A stretch of 64,000 bases of DNA from an uncultured Saprospiraceae bacterium (GTDB lineage: Bacteria > Bacteroidota > Bacteroidia > Chitinophagales > Saprospiraceae), in assembly GCA_937926205.1 (NCBI GenBank), contig CALEYL010000042.1:1-64000 (forward strand), read 5' to 3'. The position numbers and the translations under genes are program-made. The notes below the pieces were generated by a model. The model was not told where the DNA came from. It did not search any database and saw only the letters and a program-made list of their open reading frames with translations. Positions 33,457-42,754 of the stretch are shown piece by piece (positions within the stretch are counted from its first letter, which is position 1; every line of letters starts with the position of its first letter).

Positions 33457-33559
33457 CATGCTACTGGACATTTTTGCACGCTTAACGTTTACTAAACTTT
33501 GAAAGTTTAGTAAACGTAATCCTGCTTCACCCTGATCATTGAAAATGTCCGGTAGTATG
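33457..33559. mobile_element. 103-bp MITE-like element with 9-bp target duplication
   Basis: Terminal inverted repeats CATGCTACTGGACATTTT (33457-33474) and AAAATGTCCGGTAGTATG (33542-33559) match at 16 of 18 positions. They are flanked by the perfect direct repeat AGCAGTTAC (33448-33456 and 33560-33568). Inside is a perfect palindrome with 16-bp arms around one G (33485-33517; arms ACGTTTACTAAACTTT). No coding capacity; mobilisation would need a transposase in trans. Confidence 0.7.
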
Positions 33560-33580
33560 AGCAGTTACTCAACCTAAAGC

Positions 33581-33649
33581 GAATAGGCAAAGGAACCTCA
33601 TCAAAGCCGAAGGAGCATTGTGGCGCAATAGAAGGTGGAGAAGAACTAA
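33581..33649 (+). pseudogene. Decayed copy of the metallophosphoesterase 3' end
   Basis: Matches 29763-29841 closely (ATAGGCAAAGGAACCT, ATCAAAGCCGAAGG, TTGTGGCGCAATA, GGTGGAGAAGA) with a roughly 10-base deletion and several changes that break the frame. It ends at the same point, a few bases before the convergent TPR gene. Confidence 0.75.
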
Positions 33650-33662
33650 GGGCAGATCCCAC

Positions 33663-35471
33663 TCAAATATGATCCCCCCTCAATTTCCGGAACCTTTTTC
33701 GCGCCTCTACGGCAAACGTACTCCCCGAATAATCAATAAAGATTTTTTCGTAGAGCGCTTTGGCTTTTTCCAGATCGTTCAGGTGGGTTTCGTAAAGTTC
33801 CGCCAGTTCAAACAAGGAGTTGTCGGCGCGGATGTCTTCGGGGTATTTTTCAATGACCGCCTGATACATGAGCGCAGCCTGATCGTATTCGCGCTTGCGG
33901 GAAAAGACTTTTGCTTTCAGGTACCAAACGTCGTCTTCGAGGCTGTGAGCAGGAAAGAGGGTAACGAGGCTGTCCAATTTGCCGAAAGCTTCATCAAAGC
34001 GGTTTTGGAACACCAGCAATTCGGCGTCGGCGTACATGCTCAGGGCCGTTGCATTAGAATCCAGACCCAGGTTATCCATGATAAATACAGAGAGGTCGAG
34101 CGCATCATTGGCAATCAGGCGCGAGGTGGCAGCCTTCAGAATTTCAAACTGCGCCTGGGCCCACTGGAAATCGCCGTTGAAATACGACAGCCTGGCATTT
34201 TGAAAACGGGCTTCCTGCCCCAGTACATCTTCCTTGAAATCCTTATCTACCTGCGAATAGAGCAGGGTAGCATCCCAAACTTCGCCTTTCATGAGGTAGT
34301 AGTCGGCCAGCCGGAGTTTGCCATGTGCCTGTACAGCAGGTTCGGTGCCAGGGTATTCTATCATTTTGGACAGCAACGCGATCGCCTGATCGAGGTCATT
34401 GAGATACAGCGCCTGTAATTCGGCAAGGTCGAGGATAACCGGCGCCGTGATTTTCGAACGGCCGAATTCATCCAGAAAAGCATTGAACTGGAGTTCCAGC
34501 GCGCGCACGTCCTCCATTTTATACTGAAATCCTTCCACAATCTTGTTGCGGCGACAGCGCAGCGACTCCGTCCGGGCGTCAATATAGAAGGATGAACCCG
34601 GTCCTTTTTGCGCAACGATGTAATCATATCCGGCAATAGCGGCGTCGTAATCGCCATCGTTGGCGGCAACTTCTGAGAGTCGGAATACGCGTCCGCCATT
34701 TTCCTGCATGCGGCGATCCAGAGCTTTGGCCTGGCGGAGGGCGCTCGTGTAGTCTTTCTGTTGTATGAAAACCCAGGCCAGCAATTCCGCATCGTATTCT
34801 TTCTCAACGCCATCCTGCATGCGGGCGTAAAGCTGCTTTTGCAATTCTTTGAAATCTTCAGGGAAGAGGTAGCGCTGAAAAACCGTTTTCAGGTTGTTCA
34901 ACCGGTTGGGTTCGGCGTCTATGCTGTTCAGGTAGTTCTCAATCATTTTGGGTGTATCGCCTTTCATGCGGTACAAATCACCGAGGTTAAAAGAAAAAAC
35001 CTGGGTATCTTTCAGCAGGTCCGCGCCTTTTTCGTAAGTTTCTATCGCCAGTTCGTATTTGTTGGAAGTAATGAAGGCATTGGCCAGTCGAACCACCTGG
35101 TACCGGTCTGCAGGCATTTTGGCGATGCCTTCCCGGTATTGTGCGAGGGCGTCTTCTTCCCGGTACTGACGCTCCAGCAATTTGCCGTACATCACATAGT
35201 TGGTGGAATTTTGCGGCATTTTTTTAATCTGCATTTTTATGGAAGCCTCAGCCCGGGCAAAATCTTCCGTTGCCAGCAGGCACTCAATGTACCGCTCAAA
35301 AATATAATCGTTTTGTTCGTTTTGTTCGAACAGTTTCTGATAAAGCAGGGCTGCTTTTTCATACTCGCCGTCCCGGAAATACTGCTGTGCCAGTTGTGCA
35401 TCCTGGGCCCCAACATAGGCCGGAGTCAGGCTTGTCCAAATCATTACCAAGAGGAATACGATGCGCCGCAT
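33663..35471 (-). CDS. Secreted TPR-repeat protein
   Basis: A 602-residue protein with a signal peptide (about 1-22, ending YVGAQ) and tetratricopeptide-type helices through most of its length, clearest at about 25-200 (AQLAQQYFRDGEYEKAALLY) and 480-595 (YDQAALMYQAVIEKYPEDIRAD; YSGSTFAVEARKRF). It probably acts in the periplasm as a scaffold; no enzyme domain is seen. The C-terminal repeat pair resembles YbgF/CpoB- or BamD-like outer-membrane assembly proteins, but the similarity is only structural. Confidence 0.85.
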   Translation of the reverse strand: MRRIVFLLVMIWTSLTPAYVGAQDAQLAQQYFRDGEYEKAALLYQKLFEQNEQNDYIFERYIECLLATEDFARAEASIKMQIKKMPQNSTNYVMYGKLLERQYREEDALAQYREGIAKMPADRYQVVRLANAFITSNKYELAIETYEKGADLLKDTQVFSFNLGDLYRMKGDTPKMIENYLNSIDAEPNRLNNLKTVFQRYLFPEDFKELQKQLYARMQDGVEKEYDAELLAWVFIQQKDYTSALRQAKALDRRMQENGGRVFRLSEVAANDGDYDAAIAGYDYIVAQKGPGSSFYIDARTESLRCRRNKIVEGFQYKMEDVRALELQFNAFLDEFGRSKITAPVILDLAELQALYLNDLDQAIALLSKMIEYPGTEPAVQAHGKLRLADYYLMKGEVWDATLLYSQVDKDFKEDVLGQEARFQNARLSYFNGDFQWAQAQFEILKAATSRLIANDALDLSVFIMDNLGLDSNATALSMYADAELLVFQNRFDEAFGKLDSLVTLFPAHSLEDDVWYLKAKVFSRKREYDQAALMYQAVIEKYPEDIRADNSLFELAELYETHLNDLEKAKALYEKIFIDYSGSTFAVEARKRFRKLRGDHI

Positions 35472-35518
35472 AAACTTTTCTGATTATTTGTTGTAGGTAA
35501 AGTGTTCCTGAGGGGACA

Positions 35519-35526
35519 CAAAAATA
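35519..35526 (-). promoter_or_regulatory. Candidate -7 element for the TPR gene
   Basis: TATTTTTG (TAnnTTTG) on the minus strand lies 48 bases upstream of the start at 35471. A TTTTG further upstream is too distant (26-base spacer) to be a confident -33 element. Confidence 0.35.
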
Positions 35527-35710
35527 CGATAATAAAGAACGTTTCTGCACGGCAAAAGTTGCTCCTTTGCATTCAGTGTGGATGTAAATCCCCCTTTTGA
35601 GGCGGAAAAGGGGAAATGGCAAACATGCAAATTGGCAAATTAGCAAGTCCATATTTTGCTATCTTTTGCCGTTTTGCCTCTGGCCTCTTGCTTTTTCAAA
35701 ATATAGACAC

Positions 35711-36691
35711 ATGGAAACACCTGTTGATGTCCTGATTATCGGCGCCGGTCCGGCGGGATTGGTTTGCGCCATTGAAGCGCAAAAAGCCGGCCTCAGCTAT
35801 GTCGTGCTGGAAAAAGGCGTTCTGGCCAATTCCATTTTCCATTTTCCGGAAAACATGACCTTTTTTTCGACTTCCCGGCTCCTCGAAATCGGCGAGACGC
35901 CTTTCATTTCCCACACCGAAAAACCGACCCGAAGGGAAGCGCTGGAATACTACCGCCGGATATGGGAGTCCTGGAAACTGAATGTTCGTCTGTACGAAGC
36001 CGTTACCGGAATGGAGCCGGATGAAAAAACCGGATGGCGGGTTTACTCCGTAAAACATACATGGAAGGCCCGGACTGTAATCGTTGCCACGGGTTTCTAC
36101 GATACCCCACGTTTGTTGGGGATTCCGGGTGAAAATTTGCCGAAAGTGAAGCACTATTACGACGATCCGCATCTCTATGCCGGGCAAAAGATCCTGGTTA
36201 TCGGGGCGGCGAATTCCGCATGCGACGTCGCTCTGGAAACCTGGAACAAAGGCGCCGAAGTAACGATGGCCATCCGCGAAAGCGAAATTTATTCCGGCGT
36301 AAAGTACTGGATCAGGCCCAATATCGAAAACAGGATCAAAGAAGGCAGCATTAAAGCCTGGTTCAACACCACCGTGCAGGAGATTTTGCCGGATCGGGTG
36401 ATTTTACAAACCCCGGAGGGCACGCTAAGTATTGAGAACGATTTCGTGCTGGCCATGACTGGCTATCAGCCCGATTTTGGTTTTTTAGAAAAATTAGGCA
36501 TCCGGTTGGGCGAAGACGAAGCCCGGACGCCCGTACACGACGGCAATACCCTCGAAACCAATTTGCCCGGCGTTTACCTTGCCGGGGTGCTCTGCGCGGG
36601 GTTGCAGACCAACCGACTGTTTATTGAAAATACCCGCCACCATGGCAAGGCCATTGTTGAACACATACTGACCAATTTAACTAAAGCATAA
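35711..36691 (+). CDS. ypdA: YpdA-type FAD/NAD(P) oxidoreductase (putative bacillithiol-disulfide reductase)
   Basis: 326 residues from the ATG at 35711. The FAD-binding motif is DVLIIGAGPAGLVCAIEA at residues 6-23 and the NAD(P) motif is ILVIGAANSACDVALE near residue 164; the family-specific FFSTSRLLEIG lies near residue 52. The C-terminal segment NLPGVYLAGVLCAG completes the FAD site. YpdA proteins reduce bacillithiol disulfide with NADPH, which suggests this organism uses bacillithiol; no bsh genes are in the window. The SGNH gene follows after 14 bp. Confidence 0.88.
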   Translation: METPVDVLIIGAGPAGLVCAIEAQKAGLSYVVLEKGVLANSIFHFPENMTFFSTSRLLEIGETPFISHTEKPTRREALEYYRRIWESWKLNVRLYEAVTGMEPDEKTGWRVYSVKHTWKARTVIVATGFYDTPRLLGIPGENLPKVKHYYDDPHLYAGQKILVIGAANSACDVALETWNKGAEVTMAIRESEIYSGVKYWIRPNIENRIKEGSIKAWFNTTVQEILPDRVILQTPEGTLSIENDFVLAMTGYQPDFGFLEKLGIRLGEDEARTPVHDGNTLETNLPGVYLAGVLCAGLQTNRLFIENTRHHGKAIVEHILTNLTKA

Positions 36692-36705
36692 AAAACAGTA
36701 CCTCC

Positions 36706-37422
36706 ATGAACAAGCTTTTATTTGCGTTTGGATTAGCCGCCGTGCTCAGCGCAGGCAGTTGCGAACACCAGCCGGTGCCTGAAATGACCGGTGAAGTGCC
36801 GGAAATGAAGACGCCTCTCCACTGCCTCGCACTTGGCGACTCCTACACCATCGGCCAAAGTGTTCCAGTCGCGGACAGATTCCCGGTTCAACTGCGGCAA
36901 AAATTGACAGAAGCAGGCTTATCCATTGATACGATGCAGATTATTGCAAAAACGGGCTGGACGACCGGAGAGTTAAAAACAGCCATTGGTAATACGCAAC
37001 TTTCCGCCGATACTTTTGATTTGGTTACCCTGCTCATAGGGGTCAATAATCAATTCCGGGGTTATGCGCTAAGCGCTTACGAACCTGAATTTGCTGAATT
37101 GCTGGAAATGGCCATCCAGTTTGCGGGAAACCAGCCCGACCGTGTTTTTGTCGTATCCATTCCCGATTACGGCGTCACCCCTTTCGGTCAAAACCGGCCA
37201 AATGCAGCTCAGATCAGTGCTGAAATTGATGCTTTCAATGCCGCAAACCGCGCCATTACGGAAAGCCGGGGCGTTCCCTATTTTGACATCACTCCCATTT
37301 CCAGAGAGGCGCTGAATGATCTTTCCCTGCTCGCCTCCGACCAGTTGCACCCCTCGGGAAAAATGTACGGACGTTGGGTTGAGTTGCTTTTTCCGGCTGC
37401 ATTGGAGCGTCTGAAACCCTGA
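36706..37422 (+). CDS. SGNH/GDSL-hydrolase lipoprotein
   Basis: A 238-residue protein. A lipoprotein signal ends in LSAGSC (Cys at residue 19). The catalytic blocks are LGDSYTIGQSV (Ser nucleophile), a glycine/Asn block IGVNNQFRG and DQLHPSG (Asp-x2-His) near the C-terminus. It should be an esterase or deacetylase at the outer or inner membrane; the substrate is not predictable. Probably co-transcribed with ypdA. Confidence 0.88.
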   Translation: MNKLLFAFGLAAVLSAGSCEHQPVPEMTGEVPEMKTPLHCLALGDSYTIGQSVPVADRFPVQLRQKLTEAGLSIDTMQIIAKTGWTTGELKTAIGNTQLSADTFDLVTLLIGVNNQFRGYALSAYEPEFAELLEMAIQFAGNQPDRVFVVSIPDYGVTPFGQNRPNAAQISAEIDAFNAANRAITESRGVPYFDITPISREALNDLSLLASDQLHPSGKMYGRWVELLFPAALERLKP

Positions 37423-37498
37423 TAACGGAAGAACCTTGAGTAAGAAATCTGAAAAAAACAAGGAAGACCTTAACTTCGCCCCCTAAAATCATGCAACC

Positions 37499-38008
37499 AT
37501 GAAAAAAGCAAGCATTTTTTTTACTGTTTTGATGGCAGCAATTATGGCATTTGGCCTCGGCGCCTGCAACAGCAATCCTGCCGAAAGCGAAACCCAGATG
37601 GAGGCGCTGCACAAACGCCTGGGTATGTTCAACGATTCCCGCAAGTTTGAGCAGGATCAGAGCTATGCCATCGACCAACTACAAAAAATAATGGTGATGG
37701 ACACCACCCTGTCTGATTCACTCACGCGGTGGTTTACCGCCATGATGCAAACCGAAATTTTGCCTAAACAAAATATGCTTCTTAAAGGAAGTAAGGAAAT
37801 TCTGGCAAAAAGCGACAGCCTGCTGGCCAAACATGGTGACGGTAGCCTTTCTTCCGATGTTTTCGAGCAGGAGTTCAGCTCATTGAAAGCAGAACATGAC
37901 CGCATCACATCAAACATGGAAACCATCCACCTCGAAATGCTTAATGTGCTGGAGGAAGTAAAAAAGGCTTCGGCTAAGAATGCTGAAAAAGGTAAAGAGG
38001 GGCAATAA
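37499..38008 (+). CDS. Small lipoprotein with coiled-coil region
   Basis: A 169-residue protein with a lipoprotein signal (LGAC, Cys at about residue 23). The remainder is mostly charged helix (about 35-165, heptad-like), with no recognised domain. It is rich in Met, Leu and Lys and probably periplasmic. Function unknown. Confidence 0.75.
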   Translation: MKKASIFFTVLMAAIMAFGLGACNSNPAESETQMEALHKRLGMFNDSRKFEQDQSYAIDQLQKIMVMDTTLSDSLTRWFTAMMQTEILPKQNMLLKGSKEILAKSDSLLAKHGDGSLSSDVFEQEFSSLKAEHDRITSNMETIHLEMLNVLEEVKKASAKNAEKGKEGQ

Positions 38009-38154
38009 ATTTTCCCGCTAAGGGGCTTATGAATCAGGCGCTGTTTTGTTTGGGGCATAGCATACCCAACAGGCGCTTTAGCGTTTATAGACAACTTCCG
38101 TGTACGCCTTTTTGTCGCGGAGTCTCGCGGAGTAAAGCAGCCTGTTTCACGAAG

Positions 38155-38213
38155 AACGTCATAAAACTCCGTGAAACCCCGCGTTTACTCCGTGAAACTC
38201 TGTGTCATTTGTC
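38155..38213. repeat. CTCCGTGAAAC-type intergenic repeat
   Basis: Second copy of the block at 33301-33357, with imperfect internal units of ACTCCGTGAAAC; an extra related stretch (GCGGAGTCTCGCGGAGTAAA) lies just upstream at about 38116-38136. It occupies the space between two convergent genes. Confidence 0.6.
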
Positions 38214-38277
38214 GTCGGGCACATACGATCTGTTTTCCCTCATTCGCAGCTCCACTTTTACAGGTCACCTTTTTATT

Positions 38278-39036
38278 TTATTCCGCTCCTTTCAGCACCA
38301 TTTCCGGAAACTTCCTCCTGAAAATAGCCTCCAGTTCCTCCATCGAGCAACGGAAAAGCAATTGGTTTACGAGCAGATAATCCCTGCTGACTTTTTTATC
38401 AGAATAGACGAGACCGATGCCCCGCGCGTAAATTTCCTTCCCGCTGTACTGCGGCTCTACGAAGCCTTTTGACTGATTGCCCGATTCAAGCAGTTCGCGC
38501 ACTTCGAAGATGACGGCTTTGTGGGACTCCTCCTGAAAAACCACCGTCGTATCGCCCAGGTAACGCCTATTTCTGATGAGGGTAATGGTGTCTTCAGGGT
38601 TGTATGGAAAAGCGAAGCGTATTTTGTATAAAAATATTCCCCCCGAATCAACCACTTCGAAAGGAAAGGCGCTGCCTGAAAGAATCTCAACCGGAATTTG
38701 TTGCTGTTTACCCAGGGAATCCGGCGTGTAAAGAAAAACCTCACTTGTCAGCATGCCGTTTCGCACCATCTCTTCCCGCACAAACGATTGGGGAGCAGGC
38801 AACGCGTCGTAATAGGTTCCGGTCAGAAAGATGGCTGTGTCGCCCGGGAAGGAACGGTAGTACCAATAAGTGGTATCGCGCAGGGAATCATTGCGCAAAG
38901 AAGCATAAGCATACACCATCCCGTCTTCGAGCTGCCTGACCGGAAAATAGTAATTGCGGATGTCTTTTTTGCCACTGCGATTGCAGGCAAAAACGGTCGC
39001 AGCAGCCAGGAACAAAATCAAAATATTGCGTCGCAT
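38278..39036 (-). CDS. Predicted lipoprotein of unknown function
   Basis: A 252-residue protein with a lipoprotein signal (MRRNILILFLAAATVFAC, Cys18). The mature part is beta-rich (YYFPVRQLEDGMVYAYASL and so on) with no motif I recognise. Divergent from secA. Confidence 0.75.
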   Translation of the reverse strand: MRRNILILFLAAATVFACNRSGKKDIRNYYFPVRQLEDGMVYAYASLRNDSLRDTTYWYYRSFPGDTAIFLTGTYYDALPAPQSFVREEMVRNGMLTSEVFLYTPDSLGKQQQIPVEILSGSAFPFEVVDSGGIFLYKIRFAFPYNPEDTITLIRNRRYLGDTTVVFQEESHKAVIFEVRELLESGNQSKGFVEPQYSGKEIYARGIGLVYSDKKVSRDYLLVNQLLFRCSMEELEAIFRRKFPEMVLKGAE

Positions 39037-39200
39037 GGTTCAGAATTTCTGTCGCACAAAATAGTGCTTTCGGCCATATCGTCTATTGCGCCCGGTTTTT
39101 CCTGCCATTATGGCGCAAAAATGCTTTCCAATACACAGCTGGCACAAAATGTGTCGTGACAAACCTACTCCAGGAAATGGCGTTGCAAATATATATATCG

Positions 39201-39208
39201 TATCTTTG
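39201..39208 (+). promoter_or_regulatory. Candidate -7 element for secA
   Basis: TATCTTTG matches TAnnTTTG 36 bases upstream of the ATG at 39245. The nearest TTG is 15 bases further upstream, shorter than usual. Confidence 0.4.
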
Positions 39209-39244
39209 CCCCTCATTTTGGAATCACCTTTGAAACGAAGATAT

Positions 39245-42200
39245 ATGCTCAGTAGTATTGGTCAGTCAATCAAAAAGCTTTTCGGTACCAAGTATGATCG
39301 GGATGTGCAGAAATACCTGCCTAACGTTCAGCTTATCAATGAAATATACGAGGAGCTGCAAAAAGTCAGCAATGATGAGTTGCGCCATAAAACGCTCGAA
39401 TTCCGGGCGCGCATCGCGGAATTTCTCTCCGAGATAGATGCGGAAATTGATGACCTCCGCAATCAGGCAGCAGCGGAAGAAGACATGGGCAATAAAGAAG
39501 GCCTGTTCCAGCGAGTGGATGAGGTGATGAAAGAGCGCGACGAACAACTGGAGGTCGTTCTGAAAGAAATTCTTCCCGAGGCTTTCGCCGTTGTGAAGGA
39601 AACAGCCCGGCGTTTCATGGAAAACGAAACCCTGACCACCACAGCGCTGGAGCAGGATAAATTACTGGCTGTAAATCCCGCCAAATCCTACGTGCGCATT
39701 GAAGGGGACAAAGCCATCTGGAAAAATAAATGGACAGCTGCCGGAGGCGAGGTGGTCTGGAACATGCTTCACTACGACGTACAGCTCATCGGCGGTATGG
39801 TACTTCACGACGGCAAGATTGCTGAAATGGCAACGGGTGAAGGAAAAACGCTGGTGGCAACACTGCCTGCCTACCTCAATGGTCTTTCCGGAAAAGGGGT
39901 TCACGTCATTACGGTCAACGACTACCTGGCCCGACGCGACTCGGAGTGGATCGGTCCTATATTTGAATTTCTCTTGCTCACGGTTGATTGTATCGACAAA
40001 TACCGCCCGCATTCTGACGAGCGCGTCAAGGCCTACCAGGCCGACATTACCTACGGTACCAACAACGAATTTGGCTTCGACTACCTGCGCGACAACATGG
40101 TGCGCAGTTTGGATGAAAAAGTACAGGGCAAACACCATTTTGCCATGGTGGATGAGGTTGACTCCGTGCTTGTCGATGATGCACGAACGCCGTTGATCAT
40201 CTCCGGACCGGTAAGCCAGGGCGTTGAAGATCAGGACTATACAGAATTAAAACCGCATGTAGAAAGACTCATTGAAGGTCAGCGACGCTTGTCAACGCAG
40301 TATTTGGCAGAAGCCAAAAAACTGTTTGAAGCGGGTAAAATCGGCACCCAGGAGGGAGAAGCAGGTCTGTCCCTGCTGCGCGCGCACCGCGCGTTGCCCA
40401 AATACCGGCCGCTCATCAAATTCCTCAGCGAAGAAGGGGTTAAAGTACTGCTCCAGAAAACTGAAAATCACTACATGCAGGAACAATCGAAGCACATGCA
40501 CCTTGTGGATGCGCCCCTGTTGTTCACCATAGAAGAAAAGACCAGAAGCGTTGAGTTGACGGAGACCGGCGCCGAGTATATGTCTAAGGGTTTTGATGAC
40601 CCAAGCTTTTTCGTTATGCCGGAAATTGCCACCCGCATGATGGAAATTGACAACAATACGGCGCTTAGTGATGAAGAACGCGACAATGCTAAAAACAAGC
40701 TGTCGCAGGAGTTTGCGGTCAAATCCAAGCGCTTGCACGCCGTGAATCAACTTCTAAAGGCGTACACCCTTTTTGAAAGAGACGAAGAGTACATTGTAAC
40801 AGATGACGGGCAGGTAAAAATTGTAGATGAGCAAACGGGGCGTATGATGGAAGGTCGTCGTTACTCCGATGGCTTGCACCAGGCGCTTGAGGCAAAAGAA
40901 AATGTAAAAGTGGGCGAGCTTACGCAGACCTACGCCACCATTACCCTTCAGAATTACTTCAGAATGTACCACAAGCTGGCTGGTATGACCGGTACAGCCG
41001 AAACTGAAGCGGGTGAATTCTGGGAAATCTACAAGTTAGATGTTGTGGTCATTCCGACCAACAAACCAATTGTCCGCGACGACCGCGACGACCTGGTATT
41101 CAAAACTTCGCGTGAAAAATTTAACGCGGTTATCGACGAAATCGTTCAGCTCAGCGAGGCCGGTAGGCCGGTACTGGTGGGAACCACTTCGGTAGATGTT
41201 TCCGAGAAACTGAGTCGCATGCTCAAACTGCGGAACATTGACCACAACGTACTGAACGCCAAGCAACACCAACGGGAAGCCGAAGTTGTAGCCGAAGCAG
41301 GCCACCCGGGGAAAGTAACCATTGCCACCAACATGGCGGGCCGGGGTACAGACATCAAGATATCCGAACAGGTTCGCCAGGCGGGCGGTTTGGCCATCAT
41401 TGGTACAGAACGTCACGATTCACGCCGGGTTGACCGCCAGTTGCGCGGTCGTGCAGGTCGCCAGGGGGATCCCGGAACTTCGCAGTTTTACGTATCGCTC
41501 GAAGACAACCTCATGCGACTTTTTCAGTCTGAACGCATCGCCAACCTCATGGACCGCATGGGCCACAAGGATGGAGAAATGATCCAGCACTCGATGGTGA
41601 CCAAATCCATCGAACGCGCTCAGAAAAAGGTGGAAGAAAATAACTTTGGCATCCGCAAACGCCTCCTTGATTACGACAACGTAATGAACATCCAAAGAGA
41701 TGCGATTTACCGCCGCAGGAACAATGCCCTTTCGGGCGAACGGCTTTCGGTAGACCTTAACCGGATGTTTGAGTCGCTGATTGATGCGATTGTTCTGAAT
41801 CACAAAGACAAGAACGGCAGCAACAACCCGGAGGAATTCCGCGAAGAAGTTCTGAGCAAACTGGGCATTGACCCGCATATTGACGACGCTGAATTCAATC
41901 AGCTGTCGGCAAACGCGCTCATGGACAAATTGTCAAACCGTTTCCACGAATTCTATCAGCGCAAATCGCAGGCAATCTCCGATGCCCTGATGCCACAGAT
42001 CAGAGATGTTTACGAAAATCAGAGGCACGTATACAAACGAATCCTGATTCCGTTCAGCGACGGTCGCTCCCACCCGCTTACCGTAACGGCAGATATCGCC
42101 GAGGCCGTACAAAGCAATGGCAAAAGCCTCATGCACGACATCGAAAAGGCCATTACCCTGGCCATCATTGATGACCGCTGGAAAGAGCACCTTCGCGAGA

Positions 42201-42580
42201 TGGACGAATTGAAAGAATCGGTTCAGGCCGCTTCTTTTGAACAGAAAGATCCGTTGGTCATCTATAAAGTAGAAGCCTATAACCTGTTCGAGCAATTGGT
42301 GTTTGACATCAACGAGTCCGTCACAGCTTACCTTTCAAAAGGCGCGCTTCCTGAAATCAGTGCTCCGGTCCAACAGGCAAGAGAACGCCGGATGGACATG
42401 AGCCGGGTACGCACCAATCGCACAGCTGAAGAAGCCGCCCGCGCGGCTGCCGCAGCAGCAGGTGGCAGTCCTGCACGTCAGGAAACCATTCGCCGTGTTG
42501 AAAAGAAAGTAGGCCGGAACGACCTTTGTCCATGTGGCAGCGGTAAGAAATACAAACACTGTCACGGAAAAGATGCCTGA
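39245..42580 (+). CDS. secA: Preprotein translocase ATPase SecA
   Basis: 1,111 residues from the ATG at 39245; the open frame extends 53 codons upstream, but that stretch crosses the promoter and is not SecA-like. The Walker A motif is MATGEGKTLVA, the DEAD-box is VDEVDSVLVDDARTPLIISG (in parts), and a C-terminal zinc motif C-P-C-x7-H-C is present (CPCGSGKKYKHCHG). It drives Sec-dependent export, needed for the many signal-peptide proteins in this window. It is longer than the about 900-residue proteobacterial protein, as is usual in Bacteroidota. The deoC gene follows 174 bp downstream. Confidence 0.97.
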   Translation: MLSSIGQSIKKLFGTKYDRDVQKYLPNVQLINEIYEELQKVSNDELRHKTLEFRARIAEFLSEIDAEIDDLRNQAAAEEDMGNKEGLFQRVDEVMKERDEQLEVVLKEILPEAFAVVKETARRFMENETLTTTALEQDKLLAVNPAKSYVRIEGDKAIWKNKWTAAGGEVVWNMLHYDVQLIGGMVLHDGKIAEMATGEGKTLVATLPAYLNGLSGKGVHVITVNDYLARRDSEWIGPIFEFLLLTVDCIDKYRPHSDERVKAYQADITYGTNNEFGFDYLRDNMVRSLDEKVQGKHHFAMVDEVDSVLVDDARTPLIISGPVSQGVEDQDYTELKPHVERLIEGQRRLSTQYLAEAKKLFEAGKIGTQEGEAGLSLLRAHRALPKYRPLIKFLSEEGVKVLLQKTENHYMQEQSKHMHLVDAPLLFTIEEKTRSVELTETGAEYMSKGFDDPSFFVMPEIATRMMEIDNNTALSDEERDNAKNKLSQEFAVKSKRLHAVNQLLKAYTLFERDEEYIVTDDGQVKIVDEQTGRMMEGRRYSDGLHQALEAKENVKVGELTQTYATITLQNYFRMYHKLAGMTGTAETEAGEFWEIYKLDVVVIPTNKPIVRDDRDDLVFKTSREKFNAVIDEIVQLSEAGRPVLVGTTSVDVSEKLSRMLKLRNIDHNVLNAKQHQREAEVVAEAGHPGKVTIATNMAGRGTDIKISEQVRQAGGLAIIGTERHDSRRVDRQLRGRAGRQGDPGTSQFYVSLEDNLMRLFQSERIANLMDRMGHKDGEMIQHSMVTKSIERAQKKVEENNFGIRKRLLDYDNVMNIQRDAIYRRRNNALSGERLSVDLNRMFESLIDAIVLNHKDKNGSNNPEEFREEVLSKLGIDPHIDDAEFNQLSANALMDKLSNRFHEFYQRKSQAISDALMPQIRDVYENQRHVYKRILIPFSDGRSHPLTVTADIAEAVQSNGKSLMHDIEKAITLAIIDDRWKEHLREMDELKESVQAASFEQKDPLVIYKVEAYNLFEQLVFDINESVTAYLSKGALPEISAPVQQARERRMDMSRVRTNRTAEEAARAAAAAAGGSPARQETIRRVEKKVGRNDLCPCGSGKKYKHCHGKDA

Positions 42581-42754
42581 TGTAAAGAATCGCCCTGCCA
42601 TAAACAAGGTGTTTACAAATTAATACAAATGGCATTATTCTGTTAAAAGAATGACTAATATTTATGCAAAATTTCTTTTGATAAGCGTTTTATAATAACT
42701 TGCACCCGTAAACAAGAATAGCCGCAAATAAACCCGGCGCGACTCTAAGTTATC

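Larger units (their letters stand above)
32907..33662. other. Repeat-rich non-coding region
   Basis: No gene is visible. It holds copy B of the dispersed repeat (32999-33263), a CTCCGTGAAAC-type block (33301-33357) also found at 38155-38213, a 103-bp inverted-repeat element (33457-33559), and a decayed copy of the metallophosphoesterase 3' end (33581-33649). Confidence 0.7.

Noticed and set aside
39086..39244. N-terminal extension of SecA
   Set aside because: The extension crosses the likely promoter and does not resemble SecA, whose typical start is at 39245.
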